Positions 1-6,715 of a stretch of DNA of 45,543 nt are shown piece by piece. Each line of letters begins with the position of its first letter. Position 1 is the stretch's first letter. Below the pieces are notes generated by a model that made no database searches, was not told the origin of the DNA, and saw nothing but the letters and a program-made list of their open reading frames with translations. A program made the position numbers and the translations under genes. Origin of the DNA: Actinomycetota bacterium (GTDB lineage Bacteria > Actinomycetota > Acidimicrobiia > Acidimicrobiales > JAJPHE01); contig JAJPHE010000080.1 in assembly GCA_021325435.1 (NCBI GenBank), positions 1 through 45,543 of the forward strand. The letters run 5' to 3'.

Positions 1-1
1 C

Positions 2-70
2 CTCGACCGCATCGGCAGCGACCACCAGCTCTGCCTCAACTTCCTCCGCCACGCCGGCCTACAACTATGA
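2..70 (+). CDS. C-terminal fragment of an unidentified protein
   Basis: An open frame enters from the left edge and ends at TGA 68-70, giving the last 22 residues (starting LDRIGSDHQL). High-GC codon use fits a real gene end. The fragment is too short to assign to a family. It is followed by about 57 bases without a coding signal. Confidence 0.4.
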   Translation, partial: LDRIGSDHQLCLNFLRHAGLQL

Positions 71-127
71 ACCCCGGCAGCGCGGTATTACACGAAACTC
101 TTTAGGTTCCTGTAGCTAGCTGGTTGG

Positions 128-319
128 TCAGCCTCCGTGGCCGGACGGGTCAGGATGGGGGTCCTGTCTCACTCCCTTTACCGCCCACTCGGTCCGGGTA
201 ACCGGCTCGACCAGCGTGGCCCGGTACGGCACGGCGCCGAGCAGGTAGACCTGACCCAGGGAGGATCTGGCCCGCTCCTCGTCGGGGGTGGTGAAGATCT
301 CCACTTCCTCGCCGGTCAT
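128..319 (-). CDS. Small protein under a LexA-type SOS promoter, unknown function
   Basis: A 63-residue protein starting MTGEEVEIFTT. It is acidic at the N-terminus, has a hydrophobic core (QVYLLGAVPYRATLV) and a His/Pro/Gly-rich tail, with no membrane helix or signal peptide. Third codon positions are almost all G or C, better than the competing plus-strand frame over the same bases. The ATG overlaps the stop of a 12-codon leader ORF (ATGA), suggesting coupled translation. A near-perfect actinobacterial LexA box and a -10 (TATACT) lie 42-61 bases upstream, so DNA-damage induction is predicted. I do not recognise the family. It could be a small SOS checkpoint or stress protein, but that is a guess. 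Confidence 0.6.
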   Translation of the reverse strand: MTGEEVEIFTTPDEERARSSLGQVYLLGAVPYRATLVEPVTRTEWAVKGVRQDPHPDPSGHGG

Positions 320-354
320 GGGAGGAGGCGGGGCTTGGCGGCGGCGACGGTCAT
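316..354 (-). CDS. 12-codon leader ORF upstream of the SOS-controlled small protein
   Basis: ATG at 354 opens a short frame (MTVAAAKPRLLP) ending in TGA that overlaps the ATG of the 63-residue gene by the ATGA arrangement. It begins 6 bases after the TATACT hexamer (361-366), the spacing expected of a leaderless start, so the transcript may begin at this codon. Its likely role is to deliver ribosomes to the next start, since no Shine-Dalgarno precedes that start (the minus strand there reads CCTCC). This is an inference from layout; the peptide itself may do nothing. Confidence 0.4.
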   Translation of the reverse strand: MTVAAAKPRLLP

Positions 355-360
355 CACCCG

Positions 361-380
361 AGTATACGAACACACGTTCG
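361..380 (-). promoter_or_regulatory. LexA (SOS) box overlapping a -10 element
   Basis: Bases 367-380 read CGAACACACGTTCG, matching the Gram-positive/mycobacterial SOS box (CGAAC-N4-GTTCG, GAAC/GTTC arms intact). On the minus strand the box is directly followed by TATACT (361-366), a strong -10, so bound LexA would sit in the promoter spacer and block the minus-strand promoter. The plus-strand gene starts 49 bases away with its own -10, so control of that gene is less certain. Confidence 0.8.
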
Positions 381-416
381 AGTAGGTCGAGGAGTTTTTT
401 GCGAGGGGGGAGTCGG

Positions 417-431
417 TACGGTGGCCAGGTG
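417..431 (+). promoter_or_regulatory. Predicted leaderless promoter of the EcsC-like gene
   Basis: TACGGT (417-422), six bases, then GTG at 429. This fits the TANNNT-N6-8-RTG layout of leaderless actinobacterial genes and decides the start codon. No Shine-Dalgarno is seen at 429. Confidence 0.5.
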
Positions 432-1109
432 ACCGCACGCCGAGGGCGAGTAGGCGAGGTGCTGATGGCCGCCGTCAATCGCTCGATCACCGTGCGGTGG
501 AGCGCCGCGGTGGAGCGGGCGGCGGCGGCCGAGGGGGAGGACGTTGGCGCCAGGGTCAGGTCGGTGAGAGCGTCATTCGTCCGGGAGCTGGCCGCCGTGG
601 GCGGCGTGAGCGGGGGTGTTGCCGCCGTGCCGGCAGCGGGCACCGCCACGTCGCTGGCGGTGGCGGCCGCCGAGCTGGGTTGGATCACCGTGCGTCTGGC
701 CGACATGATCCTGACGATCGCCGCCGTCCACGGACTGACCGAGTCGTCGGTGGAGGAGCGCCGGGCATGGGTCCTGGCGGTATTGGTCGCCGGCGACAAT
801 GCCGCACTGGTCATGGCCGAGGCCGCCCGCGGCGCCGGCAAGGGCATCGGGCGCAGAGCCGGAAGGGCTGTGCCCGTGACGGCCCTGCGGGGACTGAACC
901 GAACGCTCGCTCAGTCCTTCGTCACCAAGTACGGAGCGAGGCGACAGGCGATCGCCGTCGGCACCGCACTGCCCTTCGGCGTCGGGGCTGTTGTCGGCGG
1001 CGCCGCCAACGCGGCAATGGCGAGGACCATCGGCAGGCAGGCAGACCGGTTGTTCCGGTCGCTCAACCACTCAGCGCTCACGCAGCTTGACTCGACTCTC
1101 GCCGAATGA
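429..1109 (+). CDS. EcsC-like family protein
   Basis: A 226-residue protein. Residues 56-105 form a Gly/Ala-rich hydrophobic stretch (VGGVSGGVAAVPAAGTATSL) and residues 172-204 a second one (LPFGVGAVVGGAANAAMARTIG) followed by an amphipathic tail. This is the layout of EcsC-domain proteins, whose biochemical role is poorly known; Bacillus EcsC is linked to ABC-transporter function. GTG 429 was chosen for the leaderless promoter; ATG 465 is an alternative. The last 32 bases overlap the convergent Clp-N gene. It is divergent from the SOS-controlled small gene and shares its 110-base control region, so co-regulation is possible but unproven. Confidence 0.6.
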   Translation: MTARRGRVGEVLMAAVNRSITVRWSAAVERAAAAEGEDVGARVRSVRASFVRELAAVGGVSGGVAAVPAAGTATSLAVAAAELGWITVRLADMILTIAAVHGLTESSVEERRAWVLAVLVAGDNAALVMAEAARGAGKGIGRRAGRAVPVTALRGLNRTLAQSFVTKYGARRQAIAVGTALPFGVGAVVGGAANAAMARTIGRQADRLFRSLNHSALTQLDSTLAE

Positions 1110-1611
1110 CGTCGTAGTCGAGTCCCCACCCCGACAGCAGCGCCGACGAGCTCAGGCGTGAGTCCCGCGCCAGGGCGAGCAGTAGGTGCAGGGTTGTGAC
1201 CGTCTTGGCTTGTTCGAGAAGGCACTCTTGAACGGCTCCGGCCAGGACGCTCTTGGCGGCTTCGGAGAAACGTGGGCCCCCTCGAGGCGCCCGAACCCCG
1301 GCACCGGAGAGCGCCCCTTGACCGAAGGTCCGGTCGGCGGCCTCGGTGATGGCGGCCAGGTCGATCCCCACCGCGGCGAGCGCCTGCTCGTCTTCGTCCG
1401 TGAACCCCGCTGACGCCTTCTGCAGGGCCTGAACCACCTGCGACCGGCCGACTCCGTGGCGGCCGAGCAATCCGCCCGCCGGGGTGTTCGGGGCCGAGGC
1501 CAGCGCCATCAACATGTGCTCTGGCTCGATCGTCGTCGCCCCGCTGGCGGCGGCCTCCTGCGGCAACACGGTCAACACCGCCTTCACTTGTTTGTCCAGT
1601 CGTTCGAACAT
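1078..1611 (-). CDS. Clp N-domain (ClpA/ClpB N-terminal-like) protein
   Basis: A 177-residue protein with two Clp-N repeats: one around residues 1-70 (EPEHMLMALAS, then GGLLGRHGV) and one around 110-170 (LHLLLALARDS, then ALLSGWGLDYDVI). It has no Walker motifs, so it is the substrate- or adaptor-binding N-domain without the ATPase. Such stand-alone Clp-N proteins are common in actinobacteria, often beside a small HTH gene, as here. It is predicted to be cytosolic, possibly binding unfolded proteins or modulating a Clp chaperone. It lies 13 bases downstream of the HTH gene, in one operon. Its 3' end overlaps the EcsC-like gene. Confidence 0.8.
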   Translation of the reverse strand: MFERLDKQVKAVLTVLPQEAAASGATTIEPEHMLMALASAPNTPAGGLLGRHGVGRSQVVQALQKASAGFTDEDEQALAAVGIDLAAITEAADRTFGQGALSGAGVRAPRGGPRFSEAAKSVLAGAVQECLLEQAKTVTTLHLLLALARDSRLSSSALLSGWGLDYDVIRRESSQAA

Positions 1612-1624
1612 CGTCGATCCCCTT

Positions 1625-1834
1625 TCAGCGTGGCTGACCGTGCTTCTGATGGACGCTCTGACGGGTGACGCCGAGGGTCTCGGCGATCGCCTGCCAGGAC
1701 CATCCGAGCTGGCGGGCCCGCTCGACGTGAAGCGCCTCGAGCTTGTCCGCCAAGCGACGGAGGGCGCCCACCGCCCGGAGCCCGACGGCCGGGTCGACGC
1801 TGGTGAGCGAGTCGAGCTGGCCCGGTTCCGTCAC
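1625..1834 (-). CDS. Small helix-turn-helix protein paired with the Clp-N protein
   Basis: A 69-residue protein with an N-terminal helix (AVGALRRLADKLEALHVERA) and a C-terminal HTH (GWSWQAIAETLGVTRQSVHQKHG), the arrangement seen in small partners of actinobacterial Clp-N proteins. It starts at GTG 1834, six bases after a TATCTT -10, predicting a leaderless mRNA. Two copies of a 15-base operator lie across its promoter, so it probably represses itself and the downstream Clp-N gene. The inducing signal is unknown; protein damage or heat is a reasonable guess given the partner. Confidence 0.8.
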   Translation of the reverse strand: MTEPGQLDSLTSVDPAVGLRAVGALRRLADKLEALHVERARQLGWSWQAIAETLGVTRQSVHQKHGQPR

Positions 1835-1869
1835 GGCGTCAAGATAACCTGAAGTAGCCCTGGTGTCAA
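1835..1869 (-). promoter_or_regulatory. Near-consensus promoter of the HTH/Clp-N operon
   Basis: On the minus strand: TTGACA (1864-1869), 17-base spacer, TATCTT (1841-1846), six bases, GTG at 1834. The -35 is perfect, the spacing optimal and the start leaderless. It is the strongest promoter seen in the window. Confidence 0.75.
1838..1852 (-). promoter_or_regulatory. Operator copy 1 (TCAGG-N4-CTTGAC)
   Basis: Minus strand TCAGGTTATCTTGAC. It covers the -10 element and is an imperfect palindrome (TCAGG against CTTGA). It matches the copy at 1865-1879 at every position outside the four A/T-only central bases. Probable binding site of the adjacent HTH protein. Confidence 0.55.
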
Positions 1870-1879
1870 GTATTCCTGA
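1865..1879 (-). promoter_or_regulatory. Operator copy 2 (TCAGG-N4-CTTGAC)
   Basis: Minus strand TCAGGAATACTTGAC, covering the -35 hexamer. It is 27 bp from copy 1, start to start. Together the two sites occupy both promoter elements, the classic arrangement for repression. Confidence 0.55.
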
Positions 1880-1888
1880 CGCCGGCGG

Positions 1889-2275
1889 TCATCGGACACC
1901 GAGGAGGTTGCCGTCGTCGCCCACCTGGTAGCGGCCCTTGGTGGAGTCCAGCACGACCAATGGGTTGCCGAACGGGTCGCGCACCACGGCCAGCCGGCCG
2001 ATGGGGATGTCGTGGGGGCCGGCGATGACCTCGGCGCCGTGGGAGGTCAGTTTGCGGGTGGCGTCGTCCGCCGAGGCGACCTTCCAGTTCGGTTCGTAGG
2101 CATGACGAACGGTGAGGACCAGCTCGGTCTCGGCGTCGGGCAAGGCGAGGCCGGCGGCCCCCTCGTGGCGCCAGAGCAGACGATGACCGAGCCGGTCGCG
2201 GCAGAAGGCCAAACCGGAATCCAGATCGGGCACCGGCATGGTGACGGCGTCCACATAACGCAGGAGAGGCTCCAT
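1889..2275 (-). CDS. VOC (glyoxalase/bleomycin-resistance) family protein
   Basis: A 128-residue protein with the beta-alpha-beta-beta-beta VOC fold in two halves: VDAVTMPVPDLDSGLAFCRDRLGH at the start, and AEVIAGPHDIPIGRLAVVRDPFGNPLVVLD near the end. The DPFGN motif is typical. The substrate cannot be told; family members include metal-dependent lyases, dioxygenases and drug-binding proteins. The ATG at 2275 is preceded at six bases by TATGCA, a weak -10 match. It appears to be monocistronic. Confidence 0.8.
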   Translation of the reverse strand: MEPLLRYVDAVTMPVPDLDSGLAFCRDRLGHRLLWRHEGAAGLALPDAETELVLTVRHAYEPNWKVASADDATRKLTSHGAEVIAGPHDIPIGRLAVVRDPFGNPLVVLDSTKGRYQVGDDGNLLGVR

Positions 2276-2384
2276 TCCAATTGCATAGCCGCGGTTCGGG
2301 CTCCGCCGTAGGGTGCGAGGATGACGGCGTTGCTGCCGGCCCCCCCGCCCCGGGTCACGGCGTCGCCTGGGCGGGTTAGGGAAG

Positions 2385-2921
2385 ATGATCCTGCGACCCC
2401 GGTCGTCGTCCGATCTCGATCAGTGCGTCGAGATGATGCGGGAGGCCTACGACGCCGACGGGTATCCGGCTCACTGGCCTCGGAACCCGCGAAGGTTCGT
2501 CGCCCCGCCCTACGAGTTGAGGGCCTGGGTGGCGGTGGAGCCCGATCTCGTCGTCGGTCATGTGGCCCTGCACGATGGCGGGCAGGACCCGGCCTTCGCC
2601 GTCGCCCGGTCGGTGGCGGCCGTGCCCGATGAGGCGCTGGTCGCGGTGGGCCGCCTGTTCACCCGGCCCGGCTTTCGGGGTGAGGGCCTGGGGAGTCGAC
2701 TTCTCGCCGCCGCGGTCGAAGCTGCCCATGCGGCAGGTGGGCAGCCTTTCCTGAATGTCCTCACCCATCTGGGCCATGCCGTGTCCTTGTACCGGCGAGA
2801 GGGGTGGAAGGACCTCGGGCCGCTGAGCATCGACCTGGGTGGTGGAGATCTGATCCAGGTGCTGGTGTTCCTGGGACCGCCGCCCCCCAGCCCTCGGGTC
2901 AGCGCCGGGCGAGAAGGCTGA
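2385..2921 (+). CDS. GNAT family N-acetyltransferase
   Basis: A 178-residue single-domain GNAT. The acetyl-CoA-binding motif A is at roughly residues 90-108 (GRLFTRPGFRGEGLGSRLL, containing the R-G-x-G-x-G/S signature), and the C-terminal GHAVSLYRREGW motif is also present. N-terminal MILRPRSSSDLDQCVEMMREAY is the usual beta1-alpha1. The acceptor substrate is unknown. Its 3' end overlaps the convergent methyltransferase gene by 23 bases. Confidence 0.85.
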   Translation: MILRPRSSSDLDQCVEMMREAYDADGYPAHWPRNPRRFVAPPYELRAWVAVEPDLVVGHVALHDGGQDPAFAVARSVAAVPDEALVAVGRLFTRPGFRGEGLGSRLLAAAVEAAHAAGGQPFLNVLTHLGHAVSLYRREGWKDLGPLSIDLGGGDLIQVLVFLGPPPPSPRVSAGREG

Positions 2922-3705
2922 AGGTGAGCGGAACGGACGGGCGGTCCGCCGGCAGGCGCCAGCGCCCGTCACCAGTCGGCTCCAGGAAGGGCCATCGGCG
3001 CCACACGGTCCAGTCGTGTTCGGCGAGCCACACCAAGGAGAGGCCGTGGCGAATCAGAGCGGTGACCACCTCACCGATGCCGTGGTTCCACTCGTAGGAC
3101 CGGACGCTGGTCAGCCGGGCCTCGCCGTCGGCGTAGGTGACGTCTGAGTCGTCGACGAACGGCTCGTCCTGCTCGAAGTAAGTGTGGGCGATCTCCAGCT
3201 CGTCATCGGCCATGGCCCACGCCAGCGGGTGTACGTCGTGGATATAGAAGCGGCCGCCCGGTCGGACCAGTTGGCCGACCTGCCCGGCCCAAGCATCAGC
3301 GGACGGAAGCCAACAGAGGGCGCCGAGGCTCACGTACACCACATCGAATGTTTCCCCGCCGAGCACCTCCACCGCCCGGTGGACGTCGCTGCACACGAAA
3401 CGTGAGCACCGGTCGAGTCCGGCCCGCCCGGCGATGTCGCGGGCTGCTTCGATGGCCCGCGGGGAGAAGTCCAGGCCGGTGACCGAGGCCCCGGCCCGGG
3501 CCCATGCGAGTGTGTCCAGTCCGATGTGGCACTGGAGATGGAGCAGGCTTAGCCCGCCCACGTCGCCCAGCGCCTCTACCTCCCAATGACGTGGACCCCG
3601 GCCGTCGGCGATCCAACCATCGATGTCATAGAACTGGGAGGCGAGGTGGATGGGGGTTCGCTCATCCCAGTTGGCCCGGTTCGCCTCCAAGGCTTCCTCG
3701 CGCAC
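2899..3705 (-). CDS. Class I SAM-dependent methyltransferase
   Basis: A 268-residue methyltransferase. Motif I appears as LLHLQCHIGLDTLAWARAGA followed by VTGLDFSPRAIEAA, with the post-II region FDVVYVSLGALCWLP and motif III VRPGGRFYIHDVHPL. The N-terminus (NRANWDERTPIH) and the C-terminal RRWPFLEP region are typical of small-molecule methyltransferases in actinobacteria. The substrate is not known. GTG 3705 was chosen because TATCCT lies six bases upstream (3712-3717); longer starts would run into the divergent gene. Its 3' end overlaps the GNAT gene. Confidence 0.8.
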   Translation of the reverse strand: MREEALEANRANWDERTPIHLASQFYDIDGWIADGRGPRHWEVEALGDVGGLSLLHLQCHIGLDTLAWARAGASVTGLDFSPRAIEAARDIAGRAGLDRCSRFVCSDVHRAVEVLGGETFDVVYVSLGALCWLPSADAWAGQVGQLVRPGGRFYIHDVHPLAWAMADDELEIAHTYFEQDEPFVDDSDVTYADGEARLTSVRSYEWNHGIGEVVTALIRHGLSLVWLAEHDWTVWRRWPFLEPTGDGRWRLPADRPSVPLTFSLLARR

Positions 3706-3717
3706 CTCAGGAGGATA
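3703..3717 (-). promoter_or_regulatory. Predicted leaderless promoter of the methyltransferase
   Basis: Minus strand TATCCT (3712-3717), six bases, GTG 3705. It matches the recurring TANNNT-N6-8-RTG layout. Confidence 0.45.
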
Positions 3718-3790
3718 TGCGCCGAGGCCGAGCACTAGTCTGCCGTTGGGTGATCCGGTGCGACTGGTCAATTGACTGGCGCGGGCGAAG

Positions 3791-4078
3791 GTGATGGATT
3801 CCACCCCATCAGTTACTCCGAGCTCGCAGCCTCGGCGGACCAACCGGTTGGCCATCGCGTCCTTTGTCTCCGCTTTGGCCCTCCCAATACTGCCGCTCGG
3901 GTCCATCGCGGCCATCGTCCTCGGAATCCTGGCCCTCAACCGGATCGGACGTACGGGAGAGCGCGGTCAGGGACTAGCCACTGCCGGCATCGTCCTCGGC
4001 GCCATTGTCCTCCTCCTTGTCGCCCTGGCTCTCGTGCTGCTGGCGTTCGCCGGCTGGTCGTGCCGGAACGGCTGTTGA
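3791..4078 (+). CDS. DUF4190-type small membrane protein
   Basis: A 95-residue protein: a Ser/Thr/Pro-rich N-terminus, then TNRLAIASFVSALALPILPLGSIAAIVLGILAL (helix 1), a polar GRTGERGQG loop and helix 2 (LATAGIVLGAIVLLLVALALVLLAF). The layout N-x-L-A-I-A-S-F...G-x-x-A-I-V-L-G-x-x-A-L...G-x-G-L-A is DUF4190. It is an integral membrane protein of unknown function. GTG 3791 and ATG 3794 are both possible starts. Confidence 0.75.
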   Translation: MMDSTPSVTPSSQPRRTNRLAIASFVSALALPILPLGSIAAIVLGILALNRIGRTGERGQGLATAGIVLGAIVLLLVALALVLLAFAGWSCRNGC

Positions 4079-4089
4079 GCCGGGGGACC

Positions 4090-4485
4090 TCACAGCGCGG
4101 CCGTGTCGGGCGGGTGGGGTATCAGAGCGACGATCTTCCAGGCGCCGGCGACCCGCCGGCACACGTACAGCGCTCCCACCCGTTCCAGGGTTGACCCGTC
4201 ACTCCGACGACGGGTGAACGCCGCATCGACCAGGGCGAGGTCGTCGCCCAGCCTGCGAGTCCGGACCGTGTCCGCCGTTGTGCGCTCGAACCCCTTTTCG
4301 GCGAGAGAGCTGAACAGCGCTCCGAACATGGCCCCGGCCTGCGCCCGGTCGGCGAGGACCATCGTCCCCGCCGCACCGACCACTGTGACTGGAGCATCCC
4401 ACCCGTTCAGGAACAGGTCGAGGTCGCGCCCGAACCACTCCTCGATCCCGGCGATGACGCTCCGAAGCTCCGGGTCGAGGGTCAT
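4090..4485 (-). CDS. NTF2-like (SnoaL/DUF4440-type) protein
   Basis: A 131-residue NTF2-fold protein: N-terminal helices (RSVIAGIEEWFGRDLDLFLNGW) followed by curved-sheet strands (VTVVGAAGTMVLADRAQ, DLALVDAAFTRRRSDG, RVGALYVCRRVAGAWKIVALIPH). The W-K-I-V ending is typical. It may be a small-molecule-binding protein or enzyme; no catalytic residues can be assigned. It follows the membrane protein at 4498-4848 by 12 bases, so it is probably the third gene of the rlmN operon. Confidence 0.7.
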   Translation of the reverse strand: MTLDPELRSVIAGIEEWFGRDLDLFLNGWDAPVTVVGAAGTMVLADRAQAGAMFGALFSSLAEKGFERTTADTVRTRRLGDDLALVDAAFTRRRSDGSTLERVGALYVCRRVAGAWKIVALIPHPPDTAAL

Positions 4486-4497
4486 GGACCGCTACGG

Positions 4498-4848
4498 CTA
4501 GTGGAACCAGATCTTCTGGTACTCGCTGCTGTGGGGGTGGACCAGCAGCGCCACCAAGGCGACCTCGAACATCAGGGTCAGGAGGCTGACGCCCAGGACG
4601 CTGTGCAGGCCACCGACGAGCAGGAGGGCGAGCGGCAGGCAGGCCATGACCACCGACAAGATGTAGCCCCACTTGCGCTCGTTGGCGATACCGAAGGCGC
4701 CCGCCGCCTGGCCCACGATGATCGCCAGGCCGAGGGGCACCAGGATGCCGCCGGTCAGAGCAAGGAAGGCGGCGTTCAGGTACAAGAGCAGCACGGCGAT
4801 CTGGAGGGTCTGGGGCTGGCTGTTGTTGATCCAGCGGCGGTTGCTCAC
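4498..4848 (-). CDS. Four-helix membrane protein, unknown function
   Basis: A 116-residue protein beginning MSNRRWINNSQPQTLQIAV, with about four hydrophobic segments (residues 17-30, 33-55, 62-82, 85-104). It starts at GTG 4848, overlapping the rlmN stop by GTGA, so it is translated with rlmN. No family is named with confidence; similar short membrane proteins occur widely in actinobacteria. The link to RlmN is positional only. Confidence 0.7.
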   Translation of the reverse strand: MSNRRWINNSQPQTLQIAVLLLYLNAAFLALTGGILVPLGLAIIVGQAAGAFGIANERKWGYILSVVMACLPLALLLVGGLHSVLGVSLLTLMFEVALVALLVHPHSSEYQKIWFH

Positions 4849-5873
4849 CCTTCCAGTGTGCCCGACCGGGCCGCCAGTTGTCCGCAGGCCGCGTCGATGT
4901 CGGTGCCGCGATTCCGCCGGATGGTCGCGTTCACTCCCATACTGACCAGTCGGTCACGGAACAGACGGACTTCTTGGGGCCGGGTCCCCGTGGTCGGCCA
5001 GCCGGGGGTGGGGTTGAGCGGTATGAGATTGACGTGAGCGCCGAGGGGAACGGCGATCGCCGCCAGCTCCGCCACGTCGGTCGGACGGTCGTTGACTCCC
5101 TCGATGAGGGCCCACTCGATCGAGAGCCGCCTCCCCTTGGCGTCGACGTATGCCCGGCACGCCCTAACCAGCTTGGCCAGGGGATAGCGCCGGTTGATCG
5201 GCACCAGGCGGTCGCGCAGCTCGTCGTTGGCCGCGTGCAAGGACACGGCCAGGTTCACGGGGAGCGCCTCGGCGGTCAGCCGCCGGATGCCGGGGATGAT
5301 CCCGACGGTCGAGACCGTCAGATGGCGGGCGGACAGGCCCAGGTCGTCGTGGATCCGCTCGATGGCCGACCAGACCCGGGGGTAGTTGGCGAGCGGCTCG
5401 CCCATGCCCATGAACACCACATTCCCCAACCGGCGCTCCGACCCCTCGGCCTCGCGGCAGGCCATCACCACCTGTTCCACGATCTCGCCGACGGACAGGT
5501 TGCGCCTGAAGCCGGCCTGGCCGGTGGCGCAGAAGCCGCAGCCCATGGCGCACCCGGCCTGGGTGGACACACACACCGTGGACCGGTCCGGGTAGTGCAT
5601 GAGCACCGTTTCGATGACGGCTCCGTCGCCGAGACGCCAGACCCACTTGACCGTGGTCCCCCGGTCGGCGGTCTGGCGCTGGACCAGGTGAAGCGCCGGC
5701 GCCAGGGCCTCGCATTCCCCGAGGCGGGCCCGCAGGACCACGGGCAGAACGGTCAGCTCGGCGGGGTCGCGGTGCTGTCGGTAGAGGCCGTCCCAGACCT
5801 GGCCGACCCGGTAGGGCGGCTCCCCCGCCAGGACCTGGGCCAGCTCCGCCCGAGCGAGGTCGTAGCGGGCCAC
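4845..5873 (-). CDS. rlmN: 23S rRNA (A2503-C2)/tRNA (A37-C2) methyltransferase RlmN
   Basis: A 342-residue radical-SAM methyltransferase. The cluster motif CX3CX2C (CAMGCGFC, residues about 108-115) is followed by the RlmN-typical VFMGMGEPLANY, LTVSTVGI, NLAVSLHAANDELRD and EWALIEGVND. The C-terminal DIDAACGQL carries the conserved cysteine that forms the methylated intermediate. It methylates A2503 of 23S rRNA and A37 of some tRNAs. GTG 5873 is preferred over the upstream ATG 5954: TACCCT lies seven bases before it, and the first 27 residues of the longer frame look non-coding. Confidence 0.95.
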   Translation of the reverse strand: MARYDLARAELAQVLAGEPPYRVGQVWDGLYRQHRDPAELTVLPVVLRARLGECEALAPALHLVQRQTADRGTTVKWVWRLGDGAVIETVLMHYPDRSTVCVSTQAGCAMGCGFCATGQAGFRRNLSVGEIVEQVVMACREAEGSERRLGNVVFMGMGEPLANYPRVWSAIERIHDDLGLSARHLTVSTVGIIPGIRRLTAEALPVNLAVSLHAANDELRDRLVPINRRYPLAKLVRACRAYVDAKGRRLSIEWALIEGVNDRPTDVAELAAIAVPLGAHVNLIPLNPTPGWPTTGTRPQEVRLFRDRLVSMGVNATIRRNRGTDIDAACGQLAARSGTLEG

Positions 5874-5886
5874 CCCATGGAGGGTA
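5871..5886 (-). promoter_or_regulatory. Predicted leaderless promoter of rlmN
   Basis: Minus strand TACCCT (5881-5886), seven bases, GTG 5873. Confidence 0.45.
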
Positions 5887-5939
5887 CCCGGCCGGCTGGC
5901 GCGGCCGGCCCGACTGCTCGGCACCCTCAGGTCAGTTAG

Positions 5940-5955
5940 TAGTTTCGGTGCCATG
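5940..5955 (+). promoter_or_regulatory. Predicted leaderless promoter of the VIT gene
   Basis: TAGTTT (5940-5945), seven bases, ATG 5953. The rlmN promoter points the other way about 55 bases upstream. Confidence 0.4.
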
Positions 5956-6714
5956 AGCCAGCGCCGCCGGCGGGGGTCGTCGCTCCTAACCGATCGCCCC
6001 AGGATGGAGCCCGCAGCAGAGCGTCACCACCGCGACGTCCGCGGCGGGGCGGCCCGCGCCGCGGTGTTCGGTGTCAGCGACGGGCTGGTCTCGAACGTCT
6101 CGCTGATCCTGGGTGTCGCCGGGGCCCACCCGTCCTCTGCGATCGTGCGCCTGGCCGGACTGGCCGGCCTGGTGGCCGGCGCCTGTTCCATGGCGGCGGG
6201 GGAGTACGTGTCGATGCAAGCCCAAAGCGAGCTGCTCGAACGCGAGCTCGACATGGAGCGTCGCGAGCTGGCCCGCAACCCTCACCGCGAACAGCGCGAG
6301 TTGGCCCGCATCTACGAGTCGCGGGGCCTGGAGCCGGGTGCCGCCGACGAGCTGGCCAGCCACATGATGCGCGATCCGGAAACGGCGCTGGAGACCCACG
6401 CCCGCGAGGAGCTCGGCATCGACCCCGGCGAGCTGGGATCCCCTCGAAAGGCGGCGGCCGCGTCCTTCACGTCCTTCGCCCTGGGGGCGGCGGTCCCTTT
6501 GCTGCCGTGGTTCTTCGTCCGTGGCCTTCCGGCGGTGGTCACGTCCGGGGTGCTGGCGGCAACCTTGTCGGTGCTGGTGGGAGTGGCCCTGGCCTACTTC
6601 ACGGGGCGCTCGAGGGCCCGAACCGTCCTGCGCCAGGTGCTGGTGGCGGTGGTCGCCGCCGGGGTCACCTACGGGATCGGATCGCTCGTCGGCGTGGCCG
6701 GCGGGGTTAGCTGA
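5953..6714 (+). CDS. VIT1/CCC1 family iron/manganese transporter
   Basis: A 253-residue membrane protein. It has the family start (AARAAVFGVSDGLVSNVSLILGV), helix 2 with GACSMAAGEYVSMQAQSELLERE, a cytosolic helical metal-binding domain rich in Glu/Arg (residues 85-150, including ETALETHAREELG) and three more helices (SFTSFALGAAVPLLPWFF, VTSGVLAATLSVLVGVALAYF, VLRQVLVAVVAAGVTYGIGSLVG). Family members move Fe2+ or Mn2+ out of the cytosol. ATG 5953 fits the promoter; ATG 6004 is an alternative that removes an Arg-rich 17-residue N-terminus. Confidence 0.9.
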   Translation: MSQRRRRGSSLLTDRPRMEPAAERHHRDVRGGAARAAVFGVSDGLVSNVSLILGVAGAHPSSAIVRLAGLAGLVAGACSMAAGEYVSMQAQSELLERELDMERRELARNPHREQRELARIYESRGLEPGAADELASHMMRDPETALETHAREELGIDPGELGSPRKAAAASFTSFALGAAVPLLPWFFVRGLPAVVTSGVLAATLSVLVGVALAYFTGRSRARTVLRQVLVAVVAAGVTYGIGSLVGVAGGVS

Positions 6715-6715
6715 G

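Noticed and set aside
2-70. End of a transposase
   Set aside because: The 22 residues are too few to assign and no terminal inverted repeat is visible beside them.
5874-5954. RlmN start at ATG 5954
   Set aside because: It overlaps the divergent VIT start, its first 27 residues lack family similarity, and GTG 5873 has a leaderless promoter.
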